Origin: Notoacmeibacter ruber
GTDB taxonomy: Bacteria > Pseudomonadota > Alphaproteobacteria > Rhizobiales > Rhizobiaceae
NCBI RefSeq assembly: GCF_003668555.1
Contig: NZ_RCWN01000002.1
Location: forward strand, 62,001-126,000
Reading direction: 5' to 3'
DNA length: 64,000 nt
Within the stretch, counting starts at the first letter, position 1. The number at the start of each line of letters is the position of its first letter. The position numbers and the translations under genes were made by a program. The notes beneath the pieces were generated by a model. That model was not told the DNA's origin. It did no database searches and saw nothing but the letters and a program-made list of their open reading frames with translations. This document shows, piece by piece, positions 25,364-33,616 of the stretch.

Positions 25364-26162
25364 TCGTATGATCCATCTAAAAGTCTTGATATATAATTTG
25401 GTACTGAAAACACGATTTAGACTAAGACGAATTTTGACCAAATTGAGCAGCGACCGAGTCACGGATTATGAAACATTTTCACACAAACATATCCTTGAAG
25501 AGACATTCTCCTCTTGTGTGTATGTTTGTACGGCCGCTCTGACGACGCGAGCGCGGATTGACACGCCGCCCTATGCTGCGGCGCATCGTTTTTTTACGCG
25601 AACCAAAATCGTTAACGACAATCCTCGGCATTCAAGCGGTTGGCGGTTATCTCTGCCGTCCCATGGAGCCTGCAGAAGAGCCAACCGGTTGGATGTCTGG
25701 TGGCCGAAATGGCCTGTGCGGCGCCTGTCTTTCACTTACGTAAACGTCAGGAAACCCTTTGATTCCAATGGATGCAGATCGCTCACGAAATTTTGTGACA
25801 ACGCATCTTAACGCGTGCAAATTTTCTATGTCTTGGAGACGCGGTGTGGCAGTGCCGCGTGACAAGCGCCACTTTTTTGCCCATTTTCGACCTCTCGCAC
25901 TGAAGTTTCAGCGAGGGATCGTCGCATATTTCGTGGCACTTCTTTTACGGGTGTAACAATGACGAACGCCGATCGGTCCGTCAGAAATCGCAAGATTAGA
26001 TGGACGAGGAGGGCGACGAACGGACGAGTAAGCAGCGGGCGCCCACTCGGTTCAACCCCAAAGCCTATAGGACGCTATCGTGACGCTAATGACGATCCTC
26101 GGGAAATAGACGACGAACCGCCGTCCGGAGATTTGCAGGCGCCGATGGGATGCTGAACGCTG
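25364..26162 (+). other. Gene-poor region between virB1 and the IS3 remnant
   Basis: About 800 bp without a convincing gene. The virB1-proximal half is AT-rich and should hold the promoter of the virB unit; it includes the inverted repeat listed separately. A 65-codon plus-strand frame (25959-26156, very basic then acidic) starts at an ATG in the sequence GTAACAATG but has no recognisable relatives and no clear ribosome site. No tRNA or attachment-site repeat was recognised, although this is the boundary of the vir block. Confidence 0.5.
25483..25529. promoter_or_regulatory. Inverted repeat upstream of virB1
   Basis: ACAAACATA at 25483-25491 and its exact reverse complement TATGTTTGT at 25521-25529 flank 29 bp, about 120 bp upstream of the chosen virB1 start. 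The repeat lies in AT-rich DNA at the head of the virB unit and is placed where a regulator would act. It does not match the VirG vir box (TNCAATTGAAAY) as I remember it, so another regulator is implied if it is functional. Confidence 0.35.
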
Positions 26163-26760
26163 CCAGCATCGAGCACGCGGCGGAGGCGGCGCACCACCCG
26201 CACAACAGACAGCGACCATGGCGGCCCGATCTTTCCTTTCATTGCCAGGGAATTCGAGGTTTACGGTCCGGACCAGCTCTGGGTAGCTGACCTGACTTAC
26301 ATCACCATCGCCGGAGGCTTCGTTTATGCCGCGCTGATCCTGGACGCGTGGTCGCGCCGTGTTGTCGGCTGTGCCATCAGCCGCAGCATCGACGCCCGCC
26401 TAGCGGCGAGGGCGCTCCGCAGCGCGATCGCGGAGCGGCGTCCCTTGCCCGGCTGCGTGTTCCACACGGACCGCGGATCCCAGTACGCGTCGGAGCTGCA
26501 TCGAGGCATTCTTGCCGAACAGGGCTTCTTCGGATCTATGAGCCGCCGCGGCAACCGTACGACAACGCAAAGGCCGAGAGCTTCATGAAGACACTGAAGG
26601 TGGAGGACGCTTATCTTATAGAGTATGAGTCGTTCGACGACGTCGCCACCGGCCTGCCCCGGTTCATCGAGGCCTACAACAACCGCCGCCTGAGAATGTC
26701 CATCCGCAGGGGCGCACTCCAATCGGCAACGCGCCCCCGCCGGCACACCATCGCGGCGGA
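26163..26760 (+). pseudogene. IS3-family transposase (OrfB) remnant, frameshifted and truncated
   Basis: The integrase core is readable in two frames. The first gives TTDSDHGGPIFPF, YGPDQLWVADLTYI (DDE first Asp), DAWSRRVVGCAIS and VFHTDRGSQYAS (second Asp). A one-base deletion near 26551 (the GNPYDNA motif reads GGCAACCGTACG) shifts the frame, after which PYDNAKAESFMKTLK (Glu) and RFIEAYNNRRL continue. The usual ending (HSALGY) is lost, as are OrfA and the start of OrfB. This is a dead IS fragment at the edge of the catabolic segment. Confidence 0.88.
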
Positions 26761-26778
26761 GGGTGCAACAGATCCGGA

Positions 26779-26802
26779 AGGGGCGCCCTTTCGGACGCCC
26801 CT
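26779..26802 (-). terminator. Candidate terminator of the TRAP/catabolic operon
   Basis: Hairpin with arms AGGGGCGCCC and GGACGCCCCT (9 of 10 pairs canonical, one G-T) around a 4-nt loop, 34 bp beyond the dctP stop. Read on the minus strand the loop is GAAA, a stable tetraloop. There is no strong T-run, so termination may be partial. Confidence 0.55.
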
Positions 26803-26835
26803 CACGGTCGTTCTACCATGTTTCAGGCTGCCGGC

Positions 26836-27867
26836 TTACATGTCGTCGCGCAGGGCTGCGCGGAAGGCTTGCAGGATTTCGGTGCCGGGCTTGCCGCGGG
26901 CATCCAGATCGGCGGCCCACTCGTCACCGACATCGGCCATCAAGTCTTCCAGCTTGGCCATGTCCTCTGCCGGGAGGTCGACGAAGTCCACGCCCTGATC
27001 CGCGACGAAGTCCTTGTCGGCACTGGCCGCGGCATCGGTCGCTTCACAGCCGTTCTTCGTGGCCGCTTCGCCTGCTTCGGTCAGCGCCTGCTGCACGCCT
27101 TCAGGCAGGCTGTCGTATTTTTCCTGACTGATCATCCATGTCGCAACGAAGGAGCCAAAGTTGGTGCCCTGTGTGGCCGTCGCGATGTGCGGGGCAAGGT
27201 CATAGGGCTTGATCGACCCGATGGGGAAGGCGATCGCATCCACGGTGCCGCGCGACAGCGCCTCGCGGGTTTCCGGGCTGGAGATCGACACAGGCACGCC
27301 GCCCAGCTTCTGGATTCCGGCGATCTTCGGCGCACCGGTCACGCGGACCTTCCAGCCCGCGATCTCGTCCAGGCCGGTGAAGGCCTTGGCCGAGAACAGC
27401 TGATAGGGCGGCAGGACCAGCACAGCCAGGGCGCGGACGCCCTCGGGGGCCAGTTCGGCCTGGTCCAGCGCGCCGCCGGGCTTGGCGAGCTCCCAGAAGG
27501 CCAGGGTGCCCTGGCACGAGGTGGTGAAGGCCTCGGGAAGCTCCGCGACCGAGCTCAGCGGCAGCTTGTCGGCGGAATAGGAGGCGCCCACATAGGCGAT
27601 GTCGGCGACGCCGGATTGCACCAGCGACAACATGTCCTTGGCCTTGCCCAGCTGTTGCGCCGGGAAGTGTTGGAAGGCCACGGCGCCGTCGGTCGCCTCT
27701 ACCGTGCCGTCCATCAGCGGCTGGCCGACCCCGGTGGTCATGTAGTGGCCCACGGGCAGGCTGTCGGCCAGGCGCAGGGTCACGTCCTGGGCGGCCAGCG
27801 GCGCGGTGGTGGTGGTCAGCAGCAGGGCGGCCAGAAGGCCCCTCCGGATCGTCTTTGTCTTGGTCAT
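26836..27867 (-). CDS. dctP: TRAP transporter solute-binding protein (DctP family)
   Basis: Periplasmic receptor that delivers a carboxylate to the DctQM permease. ATG 27867 follows GGAGGAAACGAACA. Residues 1-26 are a signal peptide ending APLAA. The mature domain shows the DctP pattern: VTLRLADSLPVGHYM, MLSLVQSGVADIAYVGASYS, FSAKAFTGLDEIAGWKVRV, LSRGTVDAIAFP. It is 343 residues, a normal length. It is the last gene of the minus-strand operon, after dctM. The neighbouring CoA enzymes point to a small dicarboxylate ligand. Confidence 0.93.
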   Translation of the reverse strand: MTKTKTIRRGLLAALLLTTTTAPLAAQDVTLRLADSLPVGHYMTTGVGQPLMDGTVEATDGAVAFQHFPAQQLGKAKDMLSLVQSGVADIAYVGASYSADKLPLSSVAELPEAFTTSCQGTLAFWELAKPGGALDQAELAPEGVRALAVLVLPPYQLFSAKAFTGLDEIAGWKVRVTGAPKIAGIQKLGGVPVSISSPETREALSRGTVDAIAFPIGSIKPYDLAPHIATATQGTNFGSFVATWMISQEKYDSLPEGVQQALTEAGEAATKNGCEATDAAASADKDFVADQGVDFVDLPAEDMAKLEDLMADVGDEWAADLDARGKPGTEILQAFRAALRDDM

Positions 27868-27902
27868 TGTTCGTTTCCTCCTCAGTCGAACAGGTGACGT
27901 GG

Positions 27903-29189
27903 CTACTGCATCGTGGATGGCAGCCACAGTGTGATCGCCGGGAATGCGGCGAGCAGGGCGATGACGATGAGATGCGCCCAGACATGCGGGGCGACACCGC
28001 GAAACAGCTCTCCCAGCGGTCGGCCGGTGTAGCGGGCGACCACGAAGACGTTCATCCCAAGCGGCGGCGTGACCATGCCGACCTCGGCGGTCACCACGAC
28101 CAGCACACCGAACCAGATCGGATCGTAGCCCAGTTGCAGCACCAGCGGCAGGACCACGGGCACGGTCAGGATCAGGATCGCGATCTGGTCCATGAAGAAG
28201 CCCAGGATCAGATAGCCCAGCAGGATCACCGCCAGGATCACCCAGCGAGAGGTCTCCAGCCCACCGACCCACATGGTGAGGTCGTTTGTCACCCGGGTCA
28301 GGGTGAAGAAGTATCCGAAGATATGCGCGCCCATGATGATGAACAGCACCATGCAGGTCGTCTGCGCCGCCGAGCGCAGGGCGCGCAGGGCATTGGCAGG
28401 GGTCAGCTGGCGTTCCCAGGCGGCGATCAGCATGGCGCAGAAAGCGCCGATGCCCGAGGCCTCGGTGGGGGTGGCGATGCCGGAATAGATCGTGCCGGTG
28501 ACGGCAAAGAACAGCACCAGCACCAGCCAGACCCGCTTCAGCGAGGCGAGTTTCTGACCGAAGGAATAGGATTGGCCGGCCGGTGCCGATTCCGGGTCGC
28601 GCCAGACCAGATAGGCGATGGTCAGGATGATGGTCAGGGTGACGATGATGCCAGGGATCACGCCGCCGACCAGCAGCGCCCCGATCGGGATGTCGGCGAT
28701 GATCCCGTAGAGGATCAGCGCGATCGACGGCGGAATCAGCATGGCCAGCGTGCCCGAGATGGCGACCACGCCGCAGGCCAGCTTCGGCTCGTAGCCTTCC
28801 TTCAGCATCGCCGGGATCGAGGTCGAGGCCAGGGTGGCCGCCGCGGCGGTCGAAGAGCCCGAGATGGCGCCGAACCCCGCGCCCGCCAGGGCGGTGGCCA
28901 TGGCGACCCCGCCACGCAGCCGCCCGACCCAGACGGTCGCGGCGCGGAACAGGTCGTTGGCCACGCCCGAGATGATGACGAATTCCGCCATCAGCAGGAA
29001 CATCGGAATGGTGATGATCTCGTAGTCATTGGCGGTCGACAGCGGCGTCGTCTTCAGGATGCCGCGCAGGATCGGCCAGCCGCCGAAGAGGTAGAGGCCG
29101 ACGGCGCCGGAGACGCCCATGGCCAAGGCGACCGGCAGGCCGAAGACCAGCATGGCGACGAGAACGACAAGGGCGATGGTCACGGTCAT
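27903..29189 (-). CDS. dctM: TRAP transporter large permease (DctM family)
   Basis: Twelve-segment membrane subunit using the sodium gradient for uptake. The start is ATG 29189, overlapping the dctQ stop by 4 bp, and gives a 428-residue protein beginning with a hydrophobic helix (TIALVVLVAMLVFGLPVALA). Family landmarks include IPMFLLMAEFVI, GGVAMATALAGAGFGAISGSS, MIPPSIALILYGIIADI and GMVTPPLGMNVFVV. The partner proteins are encoded on either side. Confidence 0.94.
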   Translation of the reverse strand: MTVTIALVVLVAMLVFGLPVALAMGVSGAVGLYLFGGWPILRGILKTTPLSTANDYEIITIPMFLLMAEFVIISGVANDLFRAATVWVGRLRGGVAMATALAGAGFGAISGSSTAAAATLASTSIPAMLKEGYEPKLACGVVAISGTLAMLIPPSIALILYGIIADIPIGALLVGGVIPGIIVTLTIILTIAYLVWRDPESAPAGQSYSFGQKLASLKRVWLVLVLFFAVTGTIYSGIATPTEASGIGAFCAMLIAAWERQLTPANALRALRSAAQTTCMVLFIIMGAHIFGYFFTLTRVTNDLTMWVGGLETSRWVILAVILLGYLILGFFMDQIAILILTVPVVLPLVLQLGYDPIWFGVLVVVTAEVGMVTPPLGMNVFVVARYTGRPLGELFRGVAPHVWAHLIVIALLAAFPAITLWLPSTMQ

Positions 29190-29773
29190 TCTGTGGGCTC
29201 CGTCGTCGGCCGCGCGGTGACCGGCGGCGGGGGCGTTTCGACCATGTCGCGGCCGGACGCGGCCGAGGCCGTGTGAAAGAGCGCCCGGTAAAGGCAGCGC
29301 AGCACCAGCACCCCCATGCCGAGGGCCAGCACCGCATGGGCCACCCATATCTGGAAGGGCACGACGCCGGCGATGCGGTCATCGGCCATGAACGCCTCTT
29401 CCGCCTGCCAGAATTCCAGCCAGGCGATCGCCGCCAGCAGCACCGTCCCGGCGCCGAAGCCTAGGGCCTGGCCCGCGTGGCGCAGGCGGTGCGGGATCAG
29501 CGGCACGAAGACATCCAGCGCGATATGGCCGTGATTGTGCATCGTGTCCGACAGGGCGAAGAAGAAGACCGCCCCGACCAGGTAGAGGCCGATCAGGTCA
29601 AACGACCAGATCAGCGGGGCGGCGAAGACGTAGCGCAGGATCACGTCCAGCATGACGATGCACATGATCGCCGCCATCGCCAGCGCCGACAGCGTGACCA
29701 GCGCGCCTTCCAGACGCGTCAGTCCGGCGGATAGCGCGTTCAGTGGTTCTTGGTTTCCTCCCGGTGCGGCCAT
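29186..29773 (-). CDS. dctQ: TRAP transporter small permease (DctQ family)
   Basis: Four-helix membrane subunit that bridges the binding protein and DctM. It is 195 residues: four hydrophobic segments with the family signature MLDVILRYVFAAPLIWSFDL in the first half, FFALSDTMHNHGHIALDVF in the middle and VVPFQIWVAHAVLALGMGVL near the end. Its last 25 residues are Pro/Thr-rich. It is translationally coupled to dctM. Confidence 0.93.
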   Translation of the reverse strand: MAAPGGNQEPLNALSAGLTRLEGALVTLSALAMAAIMCIVMLDVILRYVFAAPLIWSFDLIGLYLVGAVFFFALSDTMHNHGHIALDVFVPLIPHRLRHAGQALGFGAGTVLLAAIAWLEFWQAEEAFMADDRIAGVVPFQIWVAHAVLALGMGVLVLRCLYRALFHTASAASGRDMVETPPPPVTARPTTEPTE

Positions 29774-29785
29774 GGTCTCCTCTCC

Positions 29786-30643
29786 TCAGCCCGTCTGTCC
29801 GGCCATCGCCATGATCTTGCGCGCCGCCCGTTCATGGGGCTTGTCGATCATCTGGCCGTCGATGCGCACGACCCCGGCGGCGGGATCGGCGGCGAAGGCG
29901 TCCAGCACCTTCCTGGCCCAGGCCAACTCTGCCTCGCCCGGGGTGAAGACGGTGTTGACCGCCGCCACATGTTTTGGATGGATCACCGCCTTGGCGCCGA
30001 AGCCGTCGCGACGCGCCTCGCGCGCCTCCGTCTCGACCACCGACAGGTCATCGAGGACGGCACAGATGCTGTCGACGGGCACGACGCCCGCCGCCGCCGC
30101 GCCCGCGAGGCAAAGGTTGCGCGCCAGGCGGAAAGGCTCGTGATAGCCTTGTCTGGCGCCGTTTTCCTGCGCCCCCAGCGAGGCCGCCAGATCCTCGGCG
30201 CCCCACATCATGCCCCAGAGCCGCTCATCCGCGCCGGCATAGTCGCCGATGGTGAAGAGCGAGGCGGCGGTTTCCGTCGCGATGGCCAGGATGCGCACCG
30301 GCGCCAGGCCATGGGTGGCTTCGAAGGCGGCCAGGTAATGCGCCACCCGGTCCAGATCGGCGGGGCCTTCGCATTTCGGAAGGACGATCCCGTCGGGGCG
30401 ATGCGGCATGACGGCGGACAGATCGGTCAGGGTCAACCCGGTGTCCAGCGCGTTGATCCGCACGAACAGGGCCTTGCCGTTCCGCTCGCCCGCCAGCATC
30501 TGGCCGACCGTCTGCCGCGCCTCCTCCTTGGCGGGCAGGGCGACACTGTCCTCCAGGTCGAGGATCAGCGCGTCTGCCTCACCGGCGACGGCCTTGTCGA
30601 ACTTACGCCGGCTGTCGCCGGGGACGAAGAGGAAGGACCGCAT
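29786..30643 (-). CDS. CitE/HpcH-type acyl-CoA lyase
   Basis: Member of the citrate lyase beta-subunit/malyl-CoA lyase family, which cleaves or forms C-C bonds of malyl-, methylmalyl- or citramalyl-CoA. ATG 30643 overlaps the MaoC stop. Seen: SFLFVPGDSRRKFDKA, ADALILDLEDSV (Mg-binding region), VRINALDTG, DGIVLPKCEG, LAIATETAASLF and GFGAKAVIHPKHV. It is 285 residues. Context (MaoC hydratase immediately upstream, CoA-transferase, TRAP transporter) suggests methylmalyl- or citramalyl-CoA as substrate. Confidence 0.87.
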   Translation of the reverse strand: MRSFLFVPGDSRRKFDKAVAGEADALILDLEDSVALPAKEEARQTVGQMLAGERNGKALFVRINALDTGLTLTDLSAVMPHRPDGIVLPKCEGPADLDRVAHYLAAFEATHGLAPVRILAIATETAASLFTIGDYAGADERLWGMMWGAEDLAASLGAQENGARQGYHEPFRLARNLCLAGAAAAGVVPVDSICAVLDDLSVVETEAREARRDGFGAKAVIHPKHVAAVNTVFTPGEAELAWARKVLDAFAADPAAGVVRIDGQMIDKPHERAARKIMAMAGQTG

Positions 30644-31101
30644 CACGCCGCCTCCGGTCGCATCCGCATCAGTGCCATGCGCTTGCAGCGGGCGACCACG
30701 GTGTCGTCCTGCTTCAGGCAGATATGCTCGAACTCGACCAGGCCCTGCGTGGGGCGCGATTTCGACGGGCGCACCGACAGCACGGTGGTTTCCGACCGCA
30801 GGGTGTCGCCGTTGAACACCGGCGCGGGAAAGGTCACCTCGGAAAAGCCGAGGTTGCCGACGGTGGTCCCCAGGGTGGTGTCCTGTACCGTCATCCCCAC
30901 CATGATGGCGAAGGTGAACATCGAGTTGAACAGCGGCTGGCCCCATTCCGTCGACTTGGAGAAATGCGCGTCGATATGCAGGGGCTGCGGGTTCATCGAC
31001 ATCAGCGAGAAGGTGATGTTGTCAGATTCCGTCACCGTGCGTGTCAGCTCGTGGCGGAAATGCTGTCCTTGGTGGAATTCTTCGAACCAGAGTCCGGCCA
31101 T
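30643..31101 (-). CDS. MaoC-family enoyl-CoA hydratase
   Basis: Hot-dog-fold hydratase of 152 residues. Start at ATG 31101 (MAGLWFEEFHQGQ), 11 bp after the dehydrogenase stop. The MaoC signature is visible: TVTESDNITFSLMSMNPQPL, LHIDAHFSKSTEWGQPLFNS with the Asp/His pair, and VGNLGFSEVTFPAPVFNGDT. Close relatives include mesaconyl-CoA and itaconyl-CoA hydratases; its fusion-like overlap with the CitE-type gene supports a hydrate-then-cleave route. Confidence 0.87.
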   Translation of the reverse strand: MAGLWFEEFHQGQHFRHELTRTVTESDNITFSLMSMNPQPLHIDAHFSKSTEWGQPLFNSMFTFAIMVGMTVQDTTLGTTVGNLGFSEVTFPAPVFNGDTLRSETTVLSVRPSKSRPTQGLVEFEHICLKQDDTVVARCKRMALMRMRPEAA

Positions 31102-31112
31102 CTTCTTGTCCT

Positions 31113-32279
31113 TTAATACGACTTCGGCAGGCCCAGCACGCGCTCTGCGATATAGCACAGTGCGAGTTGGGGAGAGATCGGGGCGATCCGCGGGATCAGG
31201 CTTTCGCGCAGGTAGCGTTCGACGTGGTATTCCTTGGCATAGCCAAAGCCGCCGTGTGTCATCACCGCCTGCTGACAGGCGTTGAAACCGGCCTCGCCGG
31301 CGAGGTATTTTGCCATGTTGGCCGAGGCGCCGCAGGGCAGGCCGTTGTCGTATTCCCAGGCGGCCTTCATGGTCAGCAGCCAGGCCGCCTCGAGTTCCGA
31401 CTGGCAGATCGCCAGGGGATGCTGGATCGCCTGGTTCTGCCCGATGGGCCGGTTGAAGACATTGCGTTCCTTGGCATAGCCCGTGGCCTTGCGCAGGGCG
31501 GCAAAGCCCAGGCCCACGGCCTCGGCGGCGATCAGGATCCGCTCGGGGTTCATGCCTTGCAGGATCATGCGGAAGCCCTCGCCCTCTTCGCCGATGCGGT
31601 CGGTCTCGGGGATCTCGAAATCCTCGAAGAACAGCTCGTTGGAATCCACCGCCTTGCGGCCCATCTTCTCGATCACCGACACCTTGATCCGCTCCCGGTC
31701 GAAGGGGGTGTAGAAGAGCGACAGGCCCTGCGTCGGCTTGCTGACCTCCTCCAGCGGCGTGGTGCGTGCCAGCAGCAGGATGTTGTCGGCCACCTGCGCG
31801 GTGGAGATCCAGACCTTCTGACCGTTCACCACGTAGCGGTCGCCGCGTTTCTCGGCGCGCAGCTTCAACTGGGTGGTGTTGAGCCCGGTATTGGGTTCGG
31901 TCACCCCGAAACAGGCCTTTTCCCGGCCCTCGGCCATGGGGAGGATCATCCGTGCCTTCTGGTCCTCGGTGCCGAAGATATCGACCGGCTTCAGCCCGAA
32001 GATATTGATATGCACCGCCGAGGCGCCCGACAGGCCCGCGCCGCTTTCGGCGATGGTGCGCATCATGATCGCCGCCTCGGCGACGCCCAGACCGGCGCCG
32101 CCCTGGGCCTCGGCGGTGCAGATGCCCAGCCAGCCCTCGCTGGCCAGCGCCTCGTAGAAGTCATCGGGGAAGCCGCCGTCGCGGTCCTTCCTCAGCCAGT
32201 AGTCGTCCCCGAACCTGTCGCAGATGCGCTCGATCGCGGCCTTGATCGCCTGTTGATCCTCGGTCAGCGTAAAATCCAT
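31113..32279 (-). CDS. Acyl-CoA dehydrogenase
   Basis: FAD enzyme that oxidises an acyl-CoA to the 2,3-enoyl-CoA. It is 388 residues with the family blocks FGVTEPNTGLNTTQLKLRAE, VNGQKVWISTA, GFRMILQGMNPERILIAAEA, GRPIGQNQ-like FNRPIGQNQAIQHPLA and a C-terminal MTHGGFGYAKEYHVERYLR. The usual catalytic Glu near the C-terminus (IYEGT in medium-chain enzymes) is replaced by IAPIS; a Glu is instead present at 246 (NPERIL), the position used by isovaleryl-CoA dehydrogenase. A branched or dicarboxylic acyl-CoA substrate is therefore likely. It sits 1 bp after the CoA-transferase stop. Confidence 0.92.
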   Translation of the reverse strand: MDFTLTEDQQAIKAAIERICDRFGDDYWLRKDRDGGFPDDFYEALASEGWLGICTAEAQGGAGLGVAEAAIMMRTIAESGAGLSGASAVHINIFGLKPVDIFGTEDQKARMILPMAEGREKACFGVTEPNTGLNTTQLKLRAEKRGDRYVVNGQKVWISTAQVADNILLLARTTPLEEVSKPTQGLSLFYTPFDRERIKVSVIEKMGRKAVDSNELFFEDFEIPETDRIGEEGEGFRMILQGMNPERILIAAEAVGLGFAALRKATGYAKERNVFNRPIGQNQAIQHPLAICQSELEAAWLLTMKAAWEYDNGLPCGASANMAKYLAGEAGFNACQQAVMTHGGFGYAKEYHVERYLRESLIPRIAPISPQLALCYIAERVLGLPKSY

Positions 32280-32280
32280 C

Positions 32281-33483
32281 TCAGGCCCTCTTCGGTAGTG
32301 TCACGGCGCCCGCGTCTACAAGCGCGGCAATATCGGTGTCGCTGAACCCCATCCGGGTCAGCACCGCCTCTCCGTCCGCCCCGAGGCGGGGCGCGGGTTT
32401 CTCGGGCCGGGCCGGGGTGCGCGAAAAGCGCGTCGGCACCGCCATCTGGCGCAGGCGGCCTTCGGTCGGATGGTCGAATTCCTCGAAAAAGCCGGTCTCG
32501 CGCAGGTGCGGATCCTCCAGCGCGGATTCGAAGCTGTGCATCGGCATGGCGGGCACGTCGGCGCGGTCGAACAGCGCCAGCCACTCGTCGGTGGTGCGCG
32601 TCTTCATCAGCTCGCCCAGCTCGGCATAGACCTCGTCGATATGCTCCATCCGGGCGGCAAAGCTGACATAGCGGGGGTCGGAGGCGGGCATATCGGGACG
32701 GCCCAGCTCGCGGAAGAAGCGTTCCCAGTGGCCGTCGTTGTAGATCAGGGCGCAGACATAGCCGTCCTTGGTCTGGTAGGGGCGGCGGTCGGGCGACAGG
32801 TGGCGGCGGTAACCGCCCGCGTCCAGCGGCGGCTCGAAGGTCAGCCCCTGCATGTGGTCGGCCAGGATCATCGACAGCATGGTCTCGAACATCGGCACTT
32901 CGATCTTCTGCCCCCGGCCGGAGCGGGCGCGTTCGATGATCGCCGCCAGCACGCCGTTGACGGCCGACATGCCGACGATGCGATCGGCGATGGCGGAGGG
33001 AACATAGGCGGGGGCCTGGCCTGCGCGCTGGAAAGCGTAGGGAATGCAGGCGCCGCCCTGGATCAGGTCGTCATAGGCAGGCCGCGCGGCATAGGGCCCG
33101 GTCTGGTCGAAGCCGACCAGCGCGGCGTAGATCAGCCGCGGGTTGGCCTCGCTCAGCACCTCCCAGGTCAGCCCCAGGCGATCCATCTTGCGCGGGCGCA
33201 CGTTGGTCAGCAGGACATCGCTGTCGGCCACCATGCGCAACAGCGCCGCGCGCCCCGCCTCCGTCTTCAGGTTCAGCACGATGCTGTCCTTCGAGCGGTT
33301 GGAGTTGAGGTAGATCGCCCCCATCCCCTCGTGCCGGGCGGGCCGGATTTCCCGGACGAGATCCCCTGTCGGCGCCTCGACCTTGATCACCTCGGCGCCA
33401 TAATCGCCCAGGATCTGCGTCGCGTAAGGCCCCATCAGAACAGAGCTGAGGTCGAGGACACGTATCCCCTCCAGCGGTCCCAT
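32281..33483 (-). CDS. Class III CoA-transferase (CaiB/BaiF family)
   Basis: Transfers CoA between carboxylic acids, activating the operon's substrate. It is 400 residues. The N-terminal signature is clear: GIRVLDLSSVLMGPYATQIL, GDYGAEVIKVEAPTGD, and NRSKDSIVLNLKTEAGRAAL. In the region normally holding the active-site Asp (MQDAV in formyl-CoA transferase) this protein has PMFETM, a Glu, a variation I recall as common in this subfamily. It is the first gene of the minus-strand operon; the divergent IclR gene starts 134 bp away, so the shared gap (with direct TACATATATATGGACAAATAC sequence near 33507) holds the promoter and probably the IclR operator. Confidence 0.92.
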   Translation of the reverse strand: MGPLEGIRVLDLSSVLMGPYATQILGDYGAEVIKVEAPTGDLVREIRPARHEGMGAIYLNSNRSKDSIVLNLKTEAGRAALLRMVADSDVLLTNVRPRKMDRLGLTWEVLSEANPRLIYAALVGFDQTGPYAARPAYDDLIQGGACIPYAFQRAGQAPAYVPSAIADRIVGMSAVNGVLAAIIERARSGRGQKIEVPMFETMLSMILADHMQGLTFEPPLDAGGYRRHLSPDRRPYQTKDGYVCALIYNDGHWERFFRELGRPDMPASDPRYVSFAARMEHIDEVYAELGELMKTRTTDEWLALFDRADVPAMPMHSFESALEDPHLRETGFFEEFDHPTEGRLRQMAVPTRFSRTPARPEKPAPRLGADGEAVLTRMGFSDTDIAALVDAGAVTLPKRA

Positions 33484-33616
33484 CTTGTCGTCTCCTCCCT
33501 ATATTTGTACATATATATGGACAAATACATCAACATTGAGGACAACTAACGCCAAGCCGTCGTACCTTGTCAACTTCGGACTTTCATTCGCGTATCAGTT
33601 GAAGGCAGAAACATTC

